From Blakeslea trispora (lineage: Eukaryota; Mucoromycota; Mucoromycetes; Mucorales; Choanephoraceae), in the NCBI GenBank assembly GCA_025331445.1, contig JAIWNE010000016.1:186001-250000 (forward strand): a stretch of 64,000 nucleotides of DNA. Reading direction: 5' to 3'. Under the pieces are notes generated by a model that searched no databases, had not been told where the DNA came from, and saw only the letters and a list, made by a program, of their open reading frames with translations. Both the position numbers and the translations under genes were made by a program. Positions 58,569-64,000 of this stretch are shown here, piece after piece. Numbering within the stretch: position 1 is the stretch's first letter; each line of letters opens with the position of its first letter.

Positions 58569-60337
58569 TTACAATTTAACTGCAGTCCAGAATGCACTGT
58601 TATACACATATTTTAACATACCATCTGGATTTGATGTATATGTAGTAGGTATCATGCTCTCTTTCTATGGTTGCCAAGAAAAAAAAAGAATCAGTCTTTT
58701 TCTTTTCTATTGCCCATTTCTTTTTTTCACAAAACTACACACACACACACACGCACTAAAACGAAAACAAACAAACAATCCTACCTTAAATTCAAATCCA
58801 ATCTTTTGAGCGACTTGTTTGACTTGATCAAGACTAAGCTCAATCGATGACTCTCCAGTAGTAGAATCCTCGAAATGATAGAGTAAGGGACCAATATTGA
58901 TCCAAACACCATTGGGTTTTAAAGCTTTATGGATAACTTCCATATATTCAATGATATTCTTGGCAGTATCAATAAAGAAACAAGTAACAATCACATCCCA
59001 TGCGGCCTCATTATTCTCTTGAGAGCCATACACTTCGACAAAATCACCAGCAACCATAGAGAAGTCTACAGTAGGTGGAAGGTTGGCTGGTAAGGTATCA
59101 GGAATCATAACGGGTGCTAATTGCTTTTCATCAAGTGTGATATTGGAAAACGAATGGATAAATGGATAAATACTGTATTCTTGGGGTTTTGTCAATCTGT
59201 TCAATCAATCAGCTTTTTTGTTTTACACTCTTCAAATTCTTCTTTGGTTCCAAATGTTACCTATTCAATACAAAATGAGATGCAAAAAGCTATTGTTTTT
59301 TTTTGTGTGTTTGTCTGTTAGCTTGCAAGTTCTTAAATAAAAAAAAAAAAAAGAAGGGTTGTTATGCATATTTTCTACTTGTTTTCTTTACCATATGATA
59401 CGAAAATTCGTTTCCTTAATGAAACATAGTGATAAATAAGACCACATTAGCAATATTGTTATACGCACTAAAATGATTCATAGTTACCTTGGCAACTGAA
59501 TCCTACCAGAAAAAAAGAGAGAGAGGAATGATTAGACTTTGTATTAGAACAAAAAGAAACAAATGTTCATTTACCTGCTTTTGCAATATCAAATGCCAAA
59601 CGTCCCAAGCCAGCACCTGGTACAAGGACACGGACATCACCTCTTGATCGTCATACAGTCAATAAATAATAATAATAATAATAATAAAGTGTTTCAGACA
59701 ATTGTAAACAAACGTTACCTTTTTTCGATTGGCACATCTTTAAAAATTTCATTTAATTCTTGGATGATGGGATCGTATGTAACTTTACGCTCTTGCTCTC
59801 CCTAATATAAACTCCATTTTAAATATGCACAGGCATAGACAAAATATAGATAGGCTTCCTACCTCTATAGACCAATCTCGAACAAATTGTTTCAAGGTAC
59901 TCTTGACTTTATCCATATCCATAGGTGTCACAGGTGGTTTGTTCTACTCGAAATAAAGCTAAAGTGTATGTTATTTGATAGGATGCTCTTTTTTTCTTTA
60001 CCACTTGTTGCTGTTGTTGTTGTTGCTGGTGCTGCGCTACAGCCATCATAGGGTCCTGGCCATCTAAGAACATGCTGGCGCTCTTTACAATATGACGAAT
60101 AAAGTTCATGTTTTGCTCAATGCGATTATCGACATTATCTAACTTTTCCGAGTAATTTGGAATTAATTTCTTATGGTGTTCAGGAAGAGCATGATAGTCG
60201 CGTCTTCTTCGGTGGTTATGGTTTAACGCGTATCGCTTATAGTAAGCAAAGGCAGTAATAACTTTTACTAAATGAAATTGTTCAGACTGGGTAGGGTCTT
60301 CAGTTGCCTCATAATGTTGGTGGTGACTAGCTGACAT
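58569..60337 (-). CDS. CARNMT1: Carnosine N-methyltransferase-like protein (N2227 / CARNMT1 family)
   Basis: SAM-dependent methyltransferase; in animals it makes anserine, and in yeast (YNL092W) it methylates protein histidine or carnosine-like peptides. Nine exons: 60002-60337, 59863-59943, 59719-59801, 59575-59642, 59488-59502, 59392-59414, 59261-59289, 58785-59196, 58569-58664; 380 residues. Frame is kept through three tiny exons (15, 23 and 29 bp) that restore the conserved 'AKAGFSCQGNEFSYHMLFASHFVLN'. Other marks: 'RGDVRVLVPGAGLGRLAFD' (SAM-binding motif I), 'VVTCFFIDTAKNIIEY', 'KPNGVWINIGPLLYHFED', 'SIELSLDQVKQVAQKIGFEF' and the terminal 'TTYTSNPDGMLKYVYNSAFWTA'. A poly-Gln run sits in exon 1. 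Substrate in fungi is uncertain. Confidence 0.92.
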
Positions 60338-60727
60338 GATATTATTAAAAAAAATAAAAATGCACCAAAAGAGAAAGAGAGAAAATAATGTTACAAAAAG
60401 AGTAATAGAAAGCCCAAAAAAAAGAAAGAGAAAAGGGGAGATAAGCCACTTTATGATGAAAAATGATAGATAACAAAATCTAAGGCATGATACTACTTTC
60501 ACATGTCAGATTGTGACACCTTCACGAAACCTTTACAATTTTTAATGCTTTGTTTATTCTAAACTACTCCGCAAAGAAAAAAAAAAAGTGCGCGTGATAA
60601 GGCATATATAAACATCGCTTTTTTTTTCACTCTCTTTGTGTTTCTCTCTGTTTCTTTTTTTTTTTCTCTTTCTTCTTGCTTTGAATTCCCTCCCCCCTTT
60701 TTTTTTTGTTTATACCATATTTAAATT
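60338..60727. promoter_or_regulatory. 390-bp divergent promoter, CARNMT1 / hypothetical gene
   Basis: Shared upstream region of two divergent genes. It has a TATA-like 'GCATATATAAAC' at about 60602-60613 and T/C-rich tracts up to the plus-strand ATG. Confidence 0.5.
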
Positions 60728-61551
60728 ATGATCAATGTCTGCGCAATGAATATTGACCGTGAACAACAACAATACCACCGAATGTCAGCCTTTTATCGTC
60801 GCTTCTATCATTCATCTACAGGCACTCACAGTACAGTTGATACTATGAGTACTTCTTCATTATCTACTTCCTCTTCCACCTCTTCTTTTGATCACATCTT
60901 TTCAAAATTATTGGATGCTCTGATCTTTACTTCAGCTATTGCTATCACAGCCTACAGCTATCTAACAGGCAGCCTACTTGTTACAGATACACACCCTCAA
61001 TGCCAACATCATACTCATCCCATTGAAGCACCATTATCGTCTCCACCACTTATTCCATTATCTGCCTCTACTGCTCCTTACACCACAACGACTGATCATT
61101 CCAATTCGCCCATATTACATCATCATTATCACAGACATCACAAGCAGCAACACAATTATGCATCTAACAGAAAAAGTTTTTCACAAGAACAGAAGGAATG
61201 CATAGAAGATGATAAGAGAAAACGAACACAAGCATGGGCAGAGCAACAAATAGTTATGCCTGTTCATGCTAAAAAACGAACTTGCTCTACTAGCCATCAC
61301 TCATTGGAGAAAAAGGTAAATGAATTGTTTGCGCTTTCTTTTTATGATGTTTGTCTTACTCTTTACACAAACACAAAAAAAAGTTGCCTAATACACGGGA
61401 TCACCATTTGAAACGCGAAAAGAAGCGAACACAATCATTACCCGTCAATAAGGTTCCGAAAGAAGACGAGGTCTTACTTAGAATGGAAGAAAGACTGAAA
61501 TCCATGATTCAAGAAGGTCAAGAAGCACTTTCAAGCCCTGTAAAATATTGA
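60728..61551 (+). CDS. Hypothetical single-pass membrane protein, His/Ser-rich
   Basis: Two exons, 60728-61315 and 61384-61551; 251 residues. Family not recognised. A Ser/Thr-rich start is followed by one hydrophobic segment at about residues 62-82 ('ALIFTSAIAITAYSYLTGSLLV'), a Pro/Thr/His-rich stretch ('HHHYHRHHKQQHNY') and a strongly basic C-terminal half with 'DDKRKRTQAWAEQQIVMP' and 'EVLLRMEERLKSMIQEGQEAL'. The basic tail could lie in the cytosol. Splice sites at 61316 and 61383 are GT-AG and the exon join stays in frame. It resembles small lineage-specific Mucorales proteins rather than a named family. Reality as a gene is likely; function unknown. Confidence 0.68.
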
Positions 61552-61613
61552 TTCCACTCTTCTATATATTCTCTTTAAGTTGTAAATTTTCTCTCTCTTT
61601 TTTTCTTGCAGTT

Positions 61614-61758
61614 GTTCTCTTCTCAATGTGAGGATTCTATGAAAAAAAAAAACGGACTTTCAAATAAATTTTGGGGGTCTTATTGAAAAAGAAAAAAAAA
61701 CTTGCTGGTTGAAGTTCAATTTGAGGATTGTGAGAGGAGTCATTTTATACTTTATTCT
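61614..61758 (+). repeat. Left terminal inverted repeat of the Tc1-like element
   Basis: 145 bp, beginning GTTCTCTTCTCAATGTGAGG; pairs with 62753-62897. Confidence 0.92.
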
Positions 61759-62752
61759 TAAAGAACTGCGAAATACACAAGCTAATATTCTTAAAGAAAG
61801 ATGACCAAGGGAACGTTTTCAATGAGTCGGACTGCAAATGTATGAACATTGTGGATGAAAACCCTGACCTTTTGGTGTAAAAAAACAACTAGATAATCTC
61901 GACTTGTGCCTTAAAAAGATTAGCAGAGAAATTGTGATTAGTCGCTCAGCCTCGAAAGAACTTTTCTTCTACTACAAATTTAGCACTCAATACCAGTTTC
62001 TGCAAATGTCGGAAAAGCTGAAGTCAAAGAAAGCACTGCAGGCACTTTGTGGAGAAACTGCAAGAAGGCCCAGATTCTTTCACTCTGGAGAAGAAACTAA
62101 ACAATCAAAGCAAGCCCCCAAAACAGGCTGCAGGATGAGCATAGGCAAAGATGTGTTGATTTTTTTTTGTCAACGAATCATATGCTTATATTGTGGATGC
62201 TTACAAGCAAATTTGCTGGTCTCGAAATCAAAAAAACCAGAATCCATAAGTTTACGAGAGACGAATGTAATCTTGGTTTGAAGTAAGCCACCTGTTGGAC
62301 GGAGACAAGAGAAAATGAGAGCAGTATTCAAAACTGCTATGACTGGGTTATCTGATGGAGCAGCACAGGTATGGATTTCTTCAAAAATTGCATTCTTATT
62401 GATGAAGCTGGTTTTGACATCAATATGAAACCAAGCTGAGCCTGAGCTCATAAAAGACAGATGGTAATAACCAACTCTAACATCACTTTGGTACGAATGA
62501 TTCGAAAATTTACAAAAGAGATACAAAATGCTCTCAATGAAGTAAATAGAGGCTACGAATGCATGTATTTTCCTCCATGTTCGCTAGAGTTTAATTCCAT
62601 TGAGTAATCTTGGATGTTGTCTAACATAAAGCTGGACGTGAAATACTCAAAGACGTTAAAGTCTTGCAAGAAAGAATTACTGATACTACAAATGGAATTT
62701 ATATTCAAATCATCAGTTTGAGAAATGCTTGAATTATATTCTGATCTAGTAC

Positions 62753-62897
62753 AGAATAGAGTATAAAATGATTCCTCTCACAATCCTCAAATTGAACTTC
62801 AACCAGCAAGTTTTTTTTTCTTTTTCAATAAGACCCCCAAAATTTATTTGAAAGTCCGTTTTTTTTTTTCATAGAATCCTCACATTGAGAAGAGAAC
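62753..62897 (-). repeat. Right terminal inverted repeat of the Tc1-like element
   Basis: 145 bp, ending in CATTGAGAAGAGAAC; pairs with 61614-61758. Confidence 0.92.
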
Positions 62898-64000
62898 GAC
62901 TTTATTTTGTAAATGCACCAATACAGTGCCTCCATTTCCAATTTATGCTTGATCTCTGATCAGCTTTTATGTTTACAAAATCCATTTTTGCTTTTTTTTA
63001 TTGGCTGAAATTCGCTTTGGTAAGGCTACGACCCTTATTATGAAATGTGAACAGCAAAACGATGTCGCTGAATGAGAGGAGGAGCATTTTGTTGTTTTTG
63101 TCATAACACTGAGCTGTACAAAGTCGTTTTCTTATCAAAAATATAGAGAATTTTGGAGGATATTATTTCAAGATTTGAGTTTTGGGAGGCAGTCCCTTCT
63201 GAACGTAAAGCGGACATGGAGTCGCGAACAGCACTCATATGGCCGAATAAGTTTAAGAAGGCCCTAGCTGGTACATGTATGAGAAACAGACGCACAAGGT
63301 CAATCGAAGACTTTCTCTATTTTAGCAGGAACATAAACGACTTATTTTGATAAATACTCTCAAGTAGCAAGGCATAATACTGTGATCTTTTTTTTTTACT
63401 GAAGCATTTGAGGGGTTCGATTTGAATGAAACAACTGTCGGTAATTTGGGGCCCTACAAACGCATTCTGGTCATAAAGTGAATAGTTTGTAACCTTTGTC
63501 CCTGGAAATCTTCAGAGCTCGTTATAGATGAACAAATGAATGGACTATTGATTCGAACTTGGATTACCTCAAGAACTATGTGGAAGAAGTTGTACTTGAT
63601 ATCAAAAGGACAAGTTCTCTTGCCTACTTGATGATGGAAAAGTTATCAATTGTTAAAGCATAAAGTACTCGTATTGCTTCAGGAGTGTCAAGAGCGAAAT
63701 ATGTTATTGTCCTTGAAATCAAAGAGCCTTTGAAGCTCAAGAGAATTTATAGTGTTGGAGGTTGAAGGGGAAATTTTGCTATAGATGAGATGATGCCCAA
63801 AGAAACCATTACTGAGTAATACATGGAATCTATCGTTAAAGCAAACTTTCTCGGTATATGTTCTCATAGCGATATCATATTACAACCACTTTTCTTAATC
63901 GCTTTTTCAAGTAGGTTTAGAAAATGCTCTAAAAAAAAGGTCACACAAGCGTAAACTCTTATTTTCAGTCTTGCCCCTAGACAAAAAAAAAAAAAGTACT
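62898..64000. other. Decayed sequence right of the Tc1-like element
   Basis: 1.1 kb to the window edge. Short open stretches (for example 63153-63350, and around 63600-63740 reading 'AKYVIVLEIKEP') have stops nearby and no ATG-initiated gene can be built. It looks like remnants of another repeat or pseudogene cut by the window edge. Confidence 0.35.

Larger units (their letters stand above)
61614..62897 (+). mobile_element. Decayed Tc1/mariner-like element with 145-bp terminal inverted repeats
   Basis: The ends 61614-61758 and 62753-62897 are inverted repeats with 143 of 145 positions matching by eye, with no length change. Between them, remnants of a DDE transposase can be read in separate frames with stops: 'NCILIDEAGFDINMKPS' at about 62386-62439 (first-Asp block of the Tc1/pogo group) and 'FPPCSLEFNSIE' at about 62569-62604, the 'PPYSPELNPIE' block with the last acidic residue. 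Several stops and frame changes make it inactive. Whether a TA target duplication exists is unclear. Confidence 0.85.

Noticed and set aside
61614..61758. TA target-site duplication for the Tc1-like element
   Set aside because: The bases directly outside the matched ends (GTT before, GAC after) are not TA. The true ends may differ slightly, so no duplication is claimed.

Overview
The window is fungal nuclear DNA, most likely from the Mucoromycota (order Mucorales). The signs are an AT-rich background, genes broken by many introns of about 50-65 bp with GTA/AG borders, poly-T-rich promoters, and a gene set that includes a WNK-type kinase, which yeasts and most Dikarya lack. About 27 protein genes can be reconstructed by joining exons. 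No tRNA, rRNA or CRISPR array was seen.

Layout. 1-17.5 kb: start of a PDR-type ABC transporter (runs off the left edge), methylenetetrahydrofolate reductase, a DUF1688/URC4 uracil-catabolism protein, an isochorismatase-fold hydrolase, COA8, PAPS reductase, a peroxisomal (PTS1) carnitine acyltransferase, and ribosomal protein S23. 18-24 kb: a mitochondrial J-protein, the WNK-like kinase and a short-chain dehydrogenase. 25.95-29.1 kb: a 3.15-kb element bounded by a 20-bp inverted repeat and built around a near-perfect 1,143-bp palindrome, each arm carrying the same frameshifted Mucorales-type gene. 29.4-42 kb: a BAG-domain membrane protein, an uncharacterised possible-WWE protein, a DEP/RGS regulator, a disordered protein with a small folded C-terminus, and a Golgi-type glycosyltransferase candidate. 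44.5-61.6 kb: 3-mercaptopyruvate sulfurtransferase, an aromatic-acid-exporter-like membrane protein, SNU13, two Ser/Ala-rich GPI-anchor-type surface proteins, a DAL5-family MFS permease, NDUFA5, LIS1/PAC1, carnosine N-methyltransferase and a Mucorales-type hypothetical protein. 61.6-62.9 kb: a decayed Tc1/mariner-like element with 145-bp terminal inverted repeats. 62.9-64 kb: decayed sequence.

How the genes relate. Most are ordinary housekeeping genes in no obvious cluster. Three act in sulfur or one-carbon metabolism (MTHFR, PAPS reductase, mercaptopyruvate sulfurtransferase) and three serve mitochondria (COA8, NDUFA5, the J-protein). The URC4 homologue and the isochorismatase-fold hydrolase share a divergent intergenic region, which may be functional. 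The long gene-poor gaps hold scattered remnants of Tc1-like transposases. The parts most worth a second look are the palindromic element, the fungal WNK kinase, the URC4/isochorismatase pair and the micro-exon-rich methyltransferase gene.
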